34,616 nt of DNA from an uncultured Bacilli bacterium (GTDB lineage: Bacteria; Bacillota_I; Bacilli_A; RF39; UBA660): NCBI GenBank assembly GCA_947626445.1, contig CANQSC010000003.1, positions 1 to 34,616 of the forward strand. The letters run 5' to 3'. Under the pieces are notes generated by a model that was given only the letters and a program-made list of their open reading frames with translations, had not been told where the DNA came from and did not search any database. Positions 17,360 to 26,547 of this stretch are shown here, in pieces. A program made the position numbers and the translations under genes. The stretch's first letter is position 1; the number at the start of each line of letters is the position of its first letter.

Positions 17360-19006
17360 TTAATTACCATTTAATATATACTTCATATAATCATATAAAG
17401 TTTGAAATTCTCCATAATTAATTTTAATTTGAGTTAAGCGTTCAGGATATATGTAATAGTTATCTATACATCTAGCAAACCATTCATTAGGTGCATCTTT
17501 TAACGCTATTGACAGTAATTCACTATTATTTTGATTAAATATTTGTTTGTAAACTACTTCTTTCCAATCTTCTCTTTCAGATATTCTACCTTTTGCTGCA
17601 TCATAAGCATGTCCCAATTCATGAATCAATATTTTTTGAGCTGTAAGGCGCTTCTTTTCATCATTAGATACTATAGTATTACCATTTATTACTACTTTTT
17701 TACCATTTAATGTTATACCAGAATATCCTCCATTTTTAAGATATAGAATTGGAATTTCTTTATCTAAGCTAGAATTTTTTATAGTTTGAATAAAATCATA
17801 ATCAAGATTTTTAGTATTATTAATATAATCAGTTACATACTGTTGAGCTTTTTTAATATATTCTTCTTTATCTTCACCTTCCAAAGGTACAACTTTAACC
17901 TTTTTTTTATCATTTTCATCTACTTCAAATTTTGCTAATGGAATTTTAAAGTTAAAATCGCTATTTGGATAAGAAATATATAGCACATCGCCTACATACA
18001 TTACTTCACCATGATTAGGTATGGTAATTGTTTGAGGCTGAGCAATGATACTACAATTGAGATCATATTCAGTATTAGAGCTACTTTTAAAGAAGGCAAA
18101 TCGTAAAATGTCTAAATATTTTTCATAATCTAAATTATTATTTTTTAAAACATCTTTTATTATTTGCATAATATCACGGGCTTGATTAAGATTTTGTTGA
18201 TGCGTTTCTTTAATTTTGCTAGCAATTACAGGAATTAAATTCGTTATTTTTTCATTGGCATTTTTAAAAAAATTTTTTATTTCATCTGCTAATTGTTCAG
18301 GAGTATCATTGCCCTTTGACAACATTTGAATTATTTTATTTATATCTGTTGGATCAAGACTCATATTTGACTTGGAGAAGGCTTCTTTTATAATATTTTT
18401 GATGACTTCACTTGTTTGATTACTATTTTGCGCAACTTCTTGGGCTTTAGATCCTAACATAGTTGCGGCTTTATTTGATGCTTCAGTTATTTTTTTACAT
18501 AATTTTTTTATTTCATCTGCTACTTTTTTTTCTTCAGAATTACTATTTTGATTTTCTTCTTTAGGAGGAATTTTTATTACTTGACCGATTTCAATATAAT
18601 TAGGATCGGCAATATTATTATAATCAGCTAATTCTTGATAGGTAAAACCATAAGCATTAGCTATTTTTGTTAAATTATCTCCCCCTTTAACGGTATAAGA
18701 TGATGTGTCTTCGGGAAGATCAGGAATTTTTATTACTTGACCAGTTTCAATGTAATTGGGATCGGGTATATCATTATAATCAGCTAAATCTTGATACGTT
18801 AAACCATATTTTTCAGCAATGGAGGTCAATGTTTCGCCACCTTCGACAACATGCTCACTATCAAAGTCCATTGTTTCTACATTTGAATCTTGATAGTCAA
18901 TTGATATATCAGAATCATTATTATTCTGAATACTATCTACATTACCAGATTTTTTTTGCTCATCATAATATATTGATTGACTACTTACTCCTTTTCTTAT
19001 TGCCAT
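17360..19006 (-). CDS. LysM-repeat putative type VII effector with lethal-factor-like zinc metallopeptidase domain
   Basis: A 548-aa protein. The leader MAIRKGVSSQSIYYDEQKKS is followed by two LysM domains (about 52-95 and 103-146), then two helical repeats related to those of the 812-aa protein (about 155-315). The C-terminal catalytic domain has H462-E-L-G-H466-AYD and a downstream glutamate in NEWFARCIDNYY (E508), the zincin pattern of anthrax-lethal-factor-like (ATLF) peptidases. Substrate unknown; a secreted or wall-associated protease is likely. The second LysM resembles the first LysM of the 812-aa protein (TYQELADYNNIADPNYIE), a sign of module exchange. A clear AGGAGG precedes the ATG. 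Upstream are two small helical genes, downstream a putative secreted inhibitor. Confidence 0.75.
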   Translation of the reverse strand: MAIRKGVSSQSIYYDEQKKSGNVDSIQNNNDSDISIDYQDSNVETMDFDSEHVVEGGETLTSIAEKYGLTYQDLADYNDIPDPNYIETGQVIKIPDLPEDTSSYTVKGGDNLTKIANAYGFTYQELADYNNIADPNYIEIGQVIKIPPKEENQNSNSEEKKVADEIKKLCKKITEASNKAATMLGSKAQEVAQNSNQTSEVIKNIIKEAFSKSNMSLDPTDINKIIQMLSKGNDTPEQLADEIKNFFKNANEKITNLIPVIASKIKETHQQNLNQARDIMQIIKDVLKNNNLDYEKYLDILRFAFFKSSSNTEYDLNCSIIAQPQTITIPNHGEVMYVGDVLYISYPNSDFNFKIPLAKFEVDENDKKKVKVVPLEGEDKEEYIKKAQQYVTDYINNTKNLDYDFIQTIKNSSLDKEIPILYLKNGGYSGITLNGKKVVINGNTIVSNDEKKRLTAQKILIHELGHAYDAAKGRISEREDWKEVVYKQIFNQNNSELLSIALKDAPNEWFARCIDNYYIYPERLTQIKINYGEFQTLYDYMKYILNGN

Positions 19007-19016
19007 ATTGAGCCTC

Positions 19017-19262
19017 CTAATTTATTTTTTGATTAATACTTGGTAAAACAATATTATTAATTTTTTTATAATTGTTTTCATTAATATTTAAATATTTTTT
19101 TAATGTATCTTTTTCAATAATGGTATTATTTAATTTAACAGTATCATTCATTTCATTTATTAGTTTTTTATGAATAATGCTTAATTCTCCTAAATTATGA
19201 TTTAATTTAATAACTAATTGTTGTAAAATTTGATACTTTTTTTTAGTTGCTTCATCTATCAT
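19017..19262 (-). CDS. Small helical protein of the type VII locus
   Basis: An 81-aa, entirely helical, Asn/Lys-rich protein (MIDEATKKKYQILQQLV...). There is no WxG motif and no signal peptide. Its start overlaps the stop of the 97-aa gene (ATGA), and it ends 10 nt before the effector gene. Size, fold and placement match the small partner proteins (Lap/targeting type) encoded just before LXG effectors, so I infer it helps deliver the 548-aa effector. Confidence 0.7.
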   Translation of the reverse strand: MIDEATKKKYQILQQLVIKLNHNLGELSIIHKKLINEMNDTVKLNNTIIEKDTLKKYLNINENNYKKINNIVLPSINQKIN

Positions 19263-19552
19263 AAATCACCTATATTTTCAAGTATACTTTCTGTTTCTTT
19301 AACTTGTTTTTGATATTTACTTATATTTTTTTCTAAGACAATAACATTATTTTGAAAATTACGATTTATAACCTGTAAATTTTTAATTAAATTTATTTCA
19401 AAATTATTTATTTTATTTACATTTGTAGATTTATAAATGCTATTTATCTGACTATTTTTATTTAATGATTCAATATTTAGTAAACATTCTTTTTGATAAA
19501 ATTTCATTTTATTTAAATTTAACTTAAGTAATGCTTCATTTAATATTGCCAT
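19259..19552 (-). CDS. Small helical protein of the type VII locus
   Basis: A 97-aa predicted helical hairpin (MAILNEALLKLNLNKMKFYQ... QKQVKETESILENIGDL). Length is typical of WXG100-superfamily or DUF3130/Lap-like proteins, but no WxG is seen. GAGAGG precedes the ATG at slightly long spacing. It is translationally coupled to the 81-aa gene. Likely an effector partner or export chaperone; inference from context only. Confidence 0.7.
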   Translation of the reverse strand: MAILNEALLKLNLNKMKFYQKECLLNIESLNKNSQINSIYKSTNVNKINNFEINLIKNLQVINRNFQNNVIVLEKNISKYQKQVKETESILENIGDL

Positions 19553-19567
19553 TTTATCTTATCCTCT

Positions 19568-20128
19568 CTATAAGTAATTTATATATTCTAATTCTTTAAT
19601 AATTCGATTTTCATATTTAGATACAAGACTATTTATTTCAATTTCTTTTCTTTCAATATTTTTTATGGTATTTTTAACGTTATAATATATCTTTTTTATA
19701 CTTTGTTGATTATTTACTAAATCAGTTTTAATATTTAAAATTATTTCTTTTTCGGTTGGGCAAAAACTTAAATCCATATTGTTAATTAAATTTATAGAAT
19801 CAGCAATTTGATTTAAATATTTTTCAAAGATATTAAATAAAGAATTTTTGTTATCTTTTAAATAATAAATTTGTTTAGCAATTGGTTCATATTTAAAAAC
19901 TATACTTTTAAATATTTCATTTAATTCTTTTAAATCTAAAATAACTTTGTTTGATTCATTTTTTTGATAATTAATTTGATCTAAATATAATTTTGAATGT
20001 TCGTCTTGCCAGCAATCCATAGCTTGATTTAAGGCATTATAAAAATTCAAATAATTTAATTCATAAGAATCAATTATTTGTTTAATTTGTAAACTTTGTT
20101 TTTTTAATAGTTCTACGTCAATTCTCAT
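19568..20128 (-). CDS. WXG-like helical protein of the type VII locus
   Basis: A 186-aa, all-helical protein. AMDCWQDEHSKLYLDQIN near residues 36-53 resembles a WXG100 hairpin turn with Trp-Gln-Asp in place of Trp-X-Gly, followed by a long second coiled-coil region. No signal peptide or TM. GAGG lies 5 nt before the ATG. It is separated from the main WXG gene by a strong palindromic terminator, so it may begin a second transcript with the effectors. Probably secreted or an effector partner. Confidence 0.65.
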   Translation of the reverse strand: MRIDVELLKKQSLQIKQIIDSYELNYLNFYNALNQAMDCWQDEHSKLYLDQINYQKNESNKVILDLKELNEIFKSIVFKYEPIAKQIYYLKDNKNSLFNIFEKYLNQIADSINLINNMDLSFCPTEKEIILNIKTDLVNNQQSIKKIYYNVKNTIKNIERKEIEINSLVSKYENRIIKELEYINYL

Positions 20129-20143
20129 AATTGCCTCATATTC

Positions 20144-20183
20144 TCTTAAATAAGTAAAATAAATTTATTTTACTTATTTAAGA
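20144..20183. terminator. Perfect 40-bp palindrome between two type VII genes
   Basis: Positions 20144-20163 are the exact reverse complement of 20164-20183, with no loop bases (arms start TCTTAAATAAG). Only the G/C pairs near the ends interrupt an A/T stem. It directly adjoins the hairpin at 20181-20204. It probably ends transcription from the highly expressed WXG gene. Confidence 0.65.
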
Positions 20184-20204
20184 AAAAACAAATACGTTTT
20201 TTCT
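20181..20204 (-). terminator. Terminator hairpin at the stop of the WXG100-like gene
   Basis: AGAAAAAAC / GTTTTTTCT, 9-bp stem, 6-nt loop, and the stem itself supplies the T run on the minus strand. It begins at the stop codon of the gene. Confidence 0.7.
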
Positions 20205-20847
20205 AATCATTTCCTGCAAATGCTTGAGCAATTTTACCTTCAGTATTTTTATAATTGGTAACAGTAGTATTTATTGCACTTTTTAATTGAGAACTACAAC
20301 CAGTAAAAGTTGTATTAATATTGTTCTTAATCGTATTTAATGATGCTAGTAAATTAGCTGCTGATTCGCCACCAATAAAACCACAAGTTTGAACAGCAGT
20401 TACAGCACGACTTAAGGCACCTTGAGCTGCACCATTAATAATTTGTAAACTATTAGTAGTTGTATTAGCAGCAGATAAGTCAATACCTCTTACCCCATTA
20501 ATGTTTTCTTTAATTACAGAAGTATTAAGTTCTTTACGTGTTGAGGTATAAGATGGTGCTGAAAAAGTAGCGCCAGTTTGATTAGCCCAATTTTGGCCAG
20601 CTGTTTTCATAGAATTAACAACACTTGTAAAAATTTTTTCAGCATCTTTTGTTAATTTATCCATTGCTGGTTTAACTGAGTCATTAAAATATTTTTGTGC
20701 ATTGCTGCATGCCCATAAATTTCCCATTTTGTCAACAAATTGTGATTGAAACTTTCCACATAAAATATCCATTGTGTCATTAGCTGCTGTAATAAAATTA
20801 TTCATTGATGTTCTAACAATTGCAGGATCAAAACCCATTAAAGCCAT
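20203..20847 (-). CDS. WXG100-like secreted protein, long two-part form
   Basis: A 214-aa protein from MALMGFDPAIV. Residues 1-90 are a WXG100-type helical hairpin with LWACSNAQKYFND as the WxG-like turn (Trp-Ala-Cys). A Ser/Thr-rich linker (about 95-110) and a second Ala-rich helical part follow, giving twice the usual ~100 aa. It is likely the main secreted substrate or structural component of the adjacent type VII system. The start at 20847 is chosen because AAAGGAGAG is 6 nt upstream; an ATG at 20865 precedes the ribosome site. A strong promoter of its own suggests high expression. Confidence 0.8.
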   Translation of the reverse strand: MALMGFDPAIVRTSMNNFITAANDTMDILCGKFQSQFVDKMGNLWACSNAQKYFNDSVKPAMDKLTKDAEKIFTSVVNSMKTAGQNWANQTGATFSAPSYTSTRKELNTSVIKENINGVRGIDLSAANTTTNSLQIINGAAQGALSRAVTAVQTCGFIGGESAANLLASLNTIKNNINTTFTGCSSQLKSAINTTVTNYKNTEGKIAQAFAGND

Positions 20848-20867
20848 TTTTAGCTCTCCTTTCACTT

Positions 20868-20920
20868 GATAGTTTACCCTATCACAATTTAATTATAATA
20901 AACTTTCTTTATTTTGCCAA
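20868..20920 (-). promoter_or_regulatory. Strong promoter and leader hairpin of the WXG100-like gene
   Basis: TTGGCA (20920-20915), a 17-nt spacer and TATAAT (20897-20892). The leader contains GATAG / CTATC (20868-20883) just before the ribosome site. A direct repeat of TTTTTTGAC on the plus strand lies just upstream (20932-20950). Confidence 0.75.
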
Positions 20921-20952
20921 TTAAAGATAATTTTTTTGACGTTTTTTGACAC

Positions 20953-21213
20953 TTATTTAGTAAATATAAATAATTCCGTACCATTTCTTATATCCGTATA
21001 AATAACTACTTCATTATTGTGATAAACTCGACAATTATCCTTATTTAATAAAATGTATTCTTCATTATTTGCAAATATAGTCCCCGTTAAATCTATTATT
21101 GATTTAATTAACATTTTTTTAATTTTCCAAATTACTTCATTTACTGGTAAAAATAAATCAAAAGTTTCATTTAAAGTTGGAACAGTTAATTTTATTAAAA
21201 CTTTATTTTCCAA
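20953..21213 (-). CDS. esaB: EsaB/YukD-like ubiquitin-fold protein of type VII secretion
   Basis: An 86-aa protein with the beta-grasp pattern of EsaB/YukD (VLIKLTVPTLNETFDLFLPVNEVIWKIKKML ... GTELFIFTK). In Firmicute type VII systems this cytosolic ubiquitin-like protein is a regulator or component of the ATPase complex. The start is TTG at 21213, with AGGAGG located inside the last codons of essC and 7 nt spacing. It follows essC by 2 nt. Confidence 0.8.
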   Translation of the reverse strand: MENKVLIKLTVPTLNETFDLFLPVNEVIWKIKKMLIKSIIDLTGTIFANNEEYILLNKDNCRVYHNNEVVIYTDIRNGTELFIFTK

Positions 21214-21215
21214 AA

Positions 21216-24200
21216 TTATTCCTCCTCTTTAGATATAAAATCAATTAATTTACATAAAATTGGGGTACTCTCTGATATAATATATCCCATTTGATTATTA
21301 TAATCTTTAGTCATATCTCTAGTAATATTTGATAAATGAAATAAAGTTTGATCCGCAATTCCTTTACCTACCCATAAGCCGTCATTTAAACTAAAAGTGC
21401 TAGTAAACCATTGCTCATAAGCATAATTTTTAACTTTGTTAGCACCATCTATAATAAGAGGATAAATTTTTTCATAAGTTTTTAATAAATTAAAGAAATT
21501 GGTTAATTTATCAGAATCAACTTTACTTATAAATTTATCAAGATTATAGATAATAATTATACCTTTTAAAGTATTTTTTTGATTAATTAAATTATTCATA
21601 TATTCTATAATACTATCCATTAATTGATCAAAATTTTCTGTGTAATAATTAGGATAAGTAATTTTATTTAAACTTAAGTCTTTACTAGAATCAATAATAA
21701 TTAATTGAGTATTTTTAAGATGACTTATTTCTTCTATTAAACTTAACGTAAAATTTTTAAGATTACCAATTTTATTAGATGTTATAATATTACCTAAATT
21801 AGTAGAAAAATCTAAAGAAAGAATTTCTAAATCATTTTTACTTATAGCAATTGGTAAAGATGTGACATCACTAAGATGTTCTTCAATATCTTTCAAACGA
21901 ATTATATTTGGTAAAGTCGGAATTTTACGAGCTTTGTTTTTATTTAAATTTTGTTGTTCTATGACAAAATCGTTAATTTCTTTAGTCATTTTAGAATCTA
22001 ATGGGAAAGGTGTGGCTGTTTGAAACTCATATACTTCATCAGTTCTAAATAAGCCTCGGCCAAAAATATTTTTAGGAATAATTTTAGTATGAACATCAAA
22101 TATAGAACGATAATCATTATCATCTTTTAATTTAAAGGCTATAATATTTGGACAATTTTGAGATATTTTAGTATGAACAGAATTAACTTGGTTAGCTGTT
22201 ATAATAAAGATTATTCCATAATGTTCTGAATCTCTTATTAATTCTGGTAATTCATCATATAAATCTTGATTAGCTTCATAAATACTATCATAATTATTCA
22301 TAATAATAGCTTTAATTGGTAACTTCTTTTCGTTTTTTTGATTATATAATTCAAAATCACCATTATAGTCTGATAAAATCTTTTTACGTTTTTTGATATC
22401 TTCTTTAATTAACTTCCATAAATTATTATATTTTTCGTCTTCAAGGGCTAAGACAAGACCACCAACATGAGGTAATTTAGAATATTTGACTAGTGATTCA
22501 GAACCATAATCAATTATATAAAAATTAATATCATCAGCTTGATAATTTTTAGCAGTTTCATAAATAATTGTATTTAATAAATTTTCATTTTCGCTACCAT
22601 CGTTTCCATAAATAATAGTATTGCCATTTTTTAAATAAGAATAGGTAACTAAATTTTGTTGTTGATATTGTGGAGCATCATACTCACCTATTATAATTTT
22701 TATTTCATCGGTTTTTTGATAATGATATTTATTTTCTAGAGAAGACACTAAAACATCAGATGGCAAACTTTCTAACCATAATCTTTTAGCTTTCATTCCT
22801 AAATTTTGCGATACCGAAATGATATTTTTTAAGATGGCTGTAATTTGTTCACCTTCAGCTTGAACATGATTTTGACTTGAAGCTTGAATGTTTTTAATAA
22901 AAGTGCCACTTTCATCGATAAAATTGATACTTCTATCTACTTGTTTAATAAGTTTTTCACTAGGATAATAATTAGCTCCAGCATAGGCAGATTGGCCTAA
23001 AACAAAATATTCGTCAAAACCAACTTGTAAATAAAATCTTCCGGTTTGCTTTATGGCCGCTGCTTCAGGTCGTTTTAGCATTTCTCTACTATCTTGTTCA
23101 TCACTTACTTTTAAACAAACCCGAAAACGAGTATTAGACCAAATTTGATCATTGACAACACCACTTGGTTTTTGAGTTGCTAAAATAAGATGAACCCCTA
23201 AACTACGACCAATACGCGCGACACTAATTAAATCATCCATAAAGTCAGGTTGATTAACTTTTAATTCAGCAAATTCATCGCATATGATAAATAAATGAGG
23301 AATTGGTGTATCTAATCGTCCTTCATTATAATATCTTTGATATTTATATATATCTATAGTACTTTCACTTAATTTATCTCTTGCTTCATTAAAAATAGTT
23401 TGTCTTCTTTTAATTTCACTATTAATACTTACTAATGCTCGGTCAATTTCTGACTTATCTAAATTGGTTATTGTTCCCGCTAAATGAGGTAAAACTAAAT
23501 TAGTAGTTTTATTTTCAAAGGCATAGGCTAAGCCCCCACCTTTATAGTCTATTAAAATAAATGCTACTTCTTCAGGACTATAATTAATTGCCAAAGATAA
23601 AATATAAGTAATAATAAATTCTGATTTACCTGAACCAGTAGTACCAGCTATTAAACCATGAGGTCCATGAAATTTTTCATGTAAATCCAAATATAATAAA
23701 TCACCATGTTCATCTACACCAACTTCAGCTTTTAAACTTAATGTTGCATCATTTCTCTGCCATCTATTTAAAATATTTAATTGCTCTACTTTACCTACTT
23801 TTTCCATCTCTAAAAAATTAATACTATTTGGTAATTGACTTAAATTATTTTCAAATTCAATAGGAATATTAGCTAAAGCTTTAACGATGTTACTCATGTT
23901 AAGGTTATAATGAATTTCATCAGTAAAACTACTTTTTTCTTGATTTTCATAAGCATTAATTAAAATCTCTGAGGTGCGGTCACCAATGGTAATAAAATTA
24001 TTACATTTACTTGGTAATTTACTCAATTTATTTTCAATAAACACAATACTAAAACCAAGATTTACATCTAATTCAGTTAAATCTTTAACAAAATCAAAAC
24101 GTTTAAATTCGTCTATTTCATCCATGATGATAAAATAATAAGGCTTAGGAGTATAATTTTTATTACTACTTTTAGCGATCCTTGAATTAAGTTCACTTTC

Positions 24201-25757
24201 TAGGTAATCAGCAATGGTTTTAGCACTTTCTTTATTAGTTGAAAAAAATCTTAATGTTTTTTCGTCATTAAAGTTATGATTTAAATATTTTAAGTATTCC
24301 CATAAATATGCGTTTTGCTCATTAGTAAATAAAACAATTTTGACATCTTCATATGTGTAAAAAGTTAAGATTTGTAAAAGTAAATTATTAACAAAGGCAA
24401 TAGTTTTTCCGGGAATACCCATAATTGCTGTTAGTTTGTGTTCATAAAATGAATAACCTAACGGAACATTTGGAATAAATTTATACTTTTCAATTAGATT
24501 TTCAGCTTGTTCTCTTAATTCATTTTCATCAACTTTAAAATCTTCTTCATTATATTCTACTTTAACATCTAGGGGTTGATTGCCAATTCCTACTCTAAGA
24601 GTTAGAAAATCACTTTGGTCAAGTCTTTTATCCCAAAAGTTCATGCTTTTATTGGCAATTGTGGAAAGACAATCTTCTATGGTTAGTAAATTTTCTAAAA
24701 TAATTACTTTTTGAAGTTCCTTTTCATCCGCGAAGGTTTTTTCTTTTTTGCTTAAATATTTATTGTATTTTTCAATGATTTCTTTATGGTGTTTCTTTTG
24801 TTGACGGCGATTATAAAATTGGGTTAATAATGGCCAAACTAACATGGATATTAACATAGCACTACTGGTAATTAATTGAGGCCAAGATTCGGCCATGGAT
24901 GTAGTTTTTCTAGTAATGCTAGTTATGGTACTTACTAGCATTGCTGCTCCCGTTACGCCCATTGTAAGCATTGGGCCAATTACTAAAATTAAAGGAAGTT
25001 CATTTTTGCTTTCTTCAGGTGGGGGACTTATTTTAATTGTTTTCGATTCAATTGTTCTTCTAAGTCTTGGCGCTTTAGAATAATAATCAACGGGTTGATA
25101 TAAATTGTTATCTTTTAATTCAATGTTTTTAGGAGGTTCTTCATTAACATAAACATGTGGTTTGATATTTGTTTTACCATTAATAATATTTAAATCTTTT
25201 TCAGAAGTTATAATTAAAAAGAAAGATTTTAAAAAGATTAACCTTATACCATAGATGTCTATTTCATCACCAATTTTTAAATAGGCACTCTTTTTTGAAT
25301 AAACTTTTTGATTAATGTATAAATTATTTTGACCTTTATTAATTATTTGAAGGCCTTGATTACCATTATTTAATTCAAATAAAATATTTTTAAAATATGG
25401 GCATTTATTTTTGATATTAACATTATTTTCGTTGCCAATTAAAAGTTCTAAGTTTGAAGGATATTCATAAGTTAATACCTTTTGAGTTAAAGGACTAGTT
25501 ACATAAATTAAAAATAATTTTTGATCTCTTTTAATAACATAGTATTCATTAACATTTAAAGCAACTTTTTTTACTGAGATTTGATTGCTATAAATATCCA
25601 TATCTTCTAAAGCATATAAAACCCATTTGCCATTTTGAGCTTCTATATTAATTAAACTATTTTTGTTTTTTTCATAATCAAAAGAATAACTACCAGAAAC
25701 GCTAGTAGGTAAACGAAAATTAATAAGTCGATCATTTAAATATAAAGTTATTATCAC
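21216..25757 (-). CDS. essC: Type VII secretion FtsK/SpoIIIE-type ATPase EssC
   Basis: A protein of about 1513 aa. The N-terminal ~180 residues hold FHA-like domains (GNQGLQIINKGQNNLYIN). Two TM helices follow (LPLILVIGPMLTMGVTGAAM and SSAMLISMLVWPLLTQF, about 255-315). The first FtsK domain has an intact Walker A (GTTGSGKS) and Walker B (LFIICDEFAEL). The second and third ATPase domains have degenerate P-loops (GNDGSENENL and TSNKIGNLKN), as is usual for EssC. It drives substrate export across the membrane. The start is GTG at 25757, because AAGGTGA ends five bases upstream; an in-frame GTG at 25766 lies inside that site. It directly precedes esaB and the WXG gene. No essA, essB or esaA is present in the window. 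Confidence 0.92.
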   Translation of the reverse strand: MIITLYLNDRLINFRLPTSVSGSYSFDYEKNKNSLINIEAQNGKWVLYALEDMDIYSNQISVKKVALNVNEYYVIKRDQKLFLIYVTSPLTQKVLTYEYPSNLELLIGNENNVNIKNKCPYFKNILFELNNGNQGLQIINKGQNNLYINQKVYSKKSAYLKIGDEIDIYGIRLIFLKSFFLIITSEKDLNIINGKTNIKPHVYVNEEPPKNIELKDNNLYQPVDYYSKAPRLRRTIESKTIKISPPPEESKNELPLILVIGPMLTMGVTGAAMLVSTITSITRKTTSMAESWPQLITSSAMLISMLVWPLLTQFYNRRQQKKHHKEIIEKYNKYLSKKEKTFADEKELQKVIILENLLTIEDCLSTIANKSMNFWDKRLDQSDFLTLRVGIGNQPLDVKVEYNEEDFKVDENELREQAENLIEKYKFIPNVPLGYSFYEHKLTAIMGIPGKTIAFVNNLLLQILTFYTYEDVKIVLFTNEQNAYLWEYLKYLNHNFNDEKTLRFFSTNKESAKTIADYLESELNSRIAKSSNKNYTPKPYYFIIMDEIDEFKRFDFVKDLTELDVNLGFSIVFIENKLSKLPSKCNNFITIGDRTSEILINAYENQEKSSFTDEIHYNLNMSNIVKALANIPIEFENNLSQLPNSINFLEMEKVGKVEQLNILNRWQRNDATLSLKAEVGVDEHGDLLYLDLHEKFHGPHGLIAGTTGSGKSEFIITYILSLAINYSPEEVAFILIDYKGGGLAYAFENKTTNLVLPHLAGTITNLDKSEIDRALVSINSEIKRRQTIFNEARDKLSESTIDIYKYQRYYNEGRLDTPIPHLFIICDEFAELKVNQPDFMDDLISVARIGRSLGVHLILATQKPSGVVNDQIWSNTRFRVCLKVSDEQDSREMLKRPEAAAIKQTGRFYLQVGFDEYFVLGQSAYAGANYYPSEKLIKQVDRSINFIDESGTFIKNIQASSQNHVQAEGEQITAILKNIISVSQNLGMKAKRLWLESLPSDVLVSSLENKYHYQKTDEIKIIIGEYDAPQYQQQNLVTYSYLKNGNTIIYGNDGSENENLLNTIIYETAKNYQADDINFYIIDYGSESLVKYSKLPHVGGLVLALEDEKYNNLWKLIKEDIKKRKKILSDYNGDFELYNQKNEKKLPIKAIIMNNYDSIYEANQDLYDELPELIRDSEHYGIIFIITANQVNSVHTKISQNCPNIIAFKLKDDNDYRSIFDVHTKIIPKNIFGRGLFRTDEVYEFQTATPFPLDSKMTKEINDFVIEQQNLNKNKARKIPTLPNIIRLKDIEEHLSDVTSLPIAISKNDLEILSLDFSTNLGNIITSNKIGNLKNFTLSLIEEISHLKNTQLIIIDSSKDLSLNKITYPNYYTENFDQLMDSIIEYMNNLINQKNTLKGIIIIYNLDKFISKVDSDKLTNFFNLLKTYEKIYPLIIDGANKVKNYAYEQWFTSTFSLNDGLWVGKGIADQTLFHLSNITRDMTKDYNNQMGYIISESTPILCKLIDFISKEEE

Positions 25758-25839
25758 ATCAATCACCTTAATTATTCTCTATTAAATATTTTAACAAATA
25801 AAAAAGATAAAATAAAGAAGAATTATGTTGGTTTGATGG

Positions 25840-26547
25840 TTATTTTAAGATTTTCTTTTTTATTTTATCGTAAGAACGAGGATATTTACTATCGGTTAAG
25901 GATTTTTTTTGAATATCTAAGATAGTACGATGCCCAGCGTTATTAGGTAAGGTGAATTCTTCAGTTGAAATAATTGATGATGAAAGTTCTTTTAAAGCAC
26001 CTAAAGAATTATTTTGTTCTTCTAAAGTTATATTAGCTTTCATAATTAGAAAGTGACCATTTACTTTTAAAGTAGGAATTCCTAATTCAAGCAAAATTCT
26101 TAATTCGGCAACTGCACGAGAAGTTATATAGTCAAATTTTTCACGATTATATCTTGCATAATCTTCAGCTCTTTCTTCTACTAATGTGACATTTTTTAAA
26201 TTTAATTTAGAAATACATTCCTTTAAAAATTTGATTTTTTTATTATTTGAATCTAATAAAGTAACTTGTAAATTAGGATAAACAATTGCTAAGATGAGAC
26301 CTGGAAAACCTGCTCCAGTACCAATATCTAATAAAGATTGATTAGTAAAATTAGTTACTTTGGAAAGCGTTAAAGAATCATAAAAGTGTTTTAAGTAAAC
26401 TTCATCAAGATTTTTAATAGCTGTTAAATTAGTGTGTTCATTATAAGAAAGTAAAAAATTAGCATATGTTTTTAATTGTTCTTGTTGGTCACTAGTTAAA
26501 TCAATATTTAATTTAGTTAATTCATTTATAAATTCATTTTCTTTCAT
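25840..26547 (-). CDS. rsmG: 16S rRNA (guanine-527-N7)-methyltransferase
   Basis: A 235-aa SAM-dependent methyltransferase acting on 16S rRNA G527. The SAM-binding motif LLDIGTGAGFPGLILA (about residues 67-82) and SRAVAELRILLELG are diagnostic for RsmG/GidB. The start at 26547 (MKENEF) or 26556 both overlap the end of mnmG, the usual gene order. The product length is typical. Confidence 0.95.
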   Translation of the reverse strand: MKENEFINELTKLNIDLTSDQQEQLKTYANFLLSYNEHTNLTAIKNLDEVYLKHFYDSLTLSKVTNFTNQSLLDIGTGAGFPGLILAIVYPNLQVTLLDSNNKKIKFLKECISKLNLKNVTLVEERAEDYARYNREKFDYITSRAVAELRILLELGIPTLKVNGHFLIMKANITLEEQNNSLGALKELSSSIISTEEFTLPNNAGHRTILDIQKKSLTDSKYPRSYDKIKKKILK

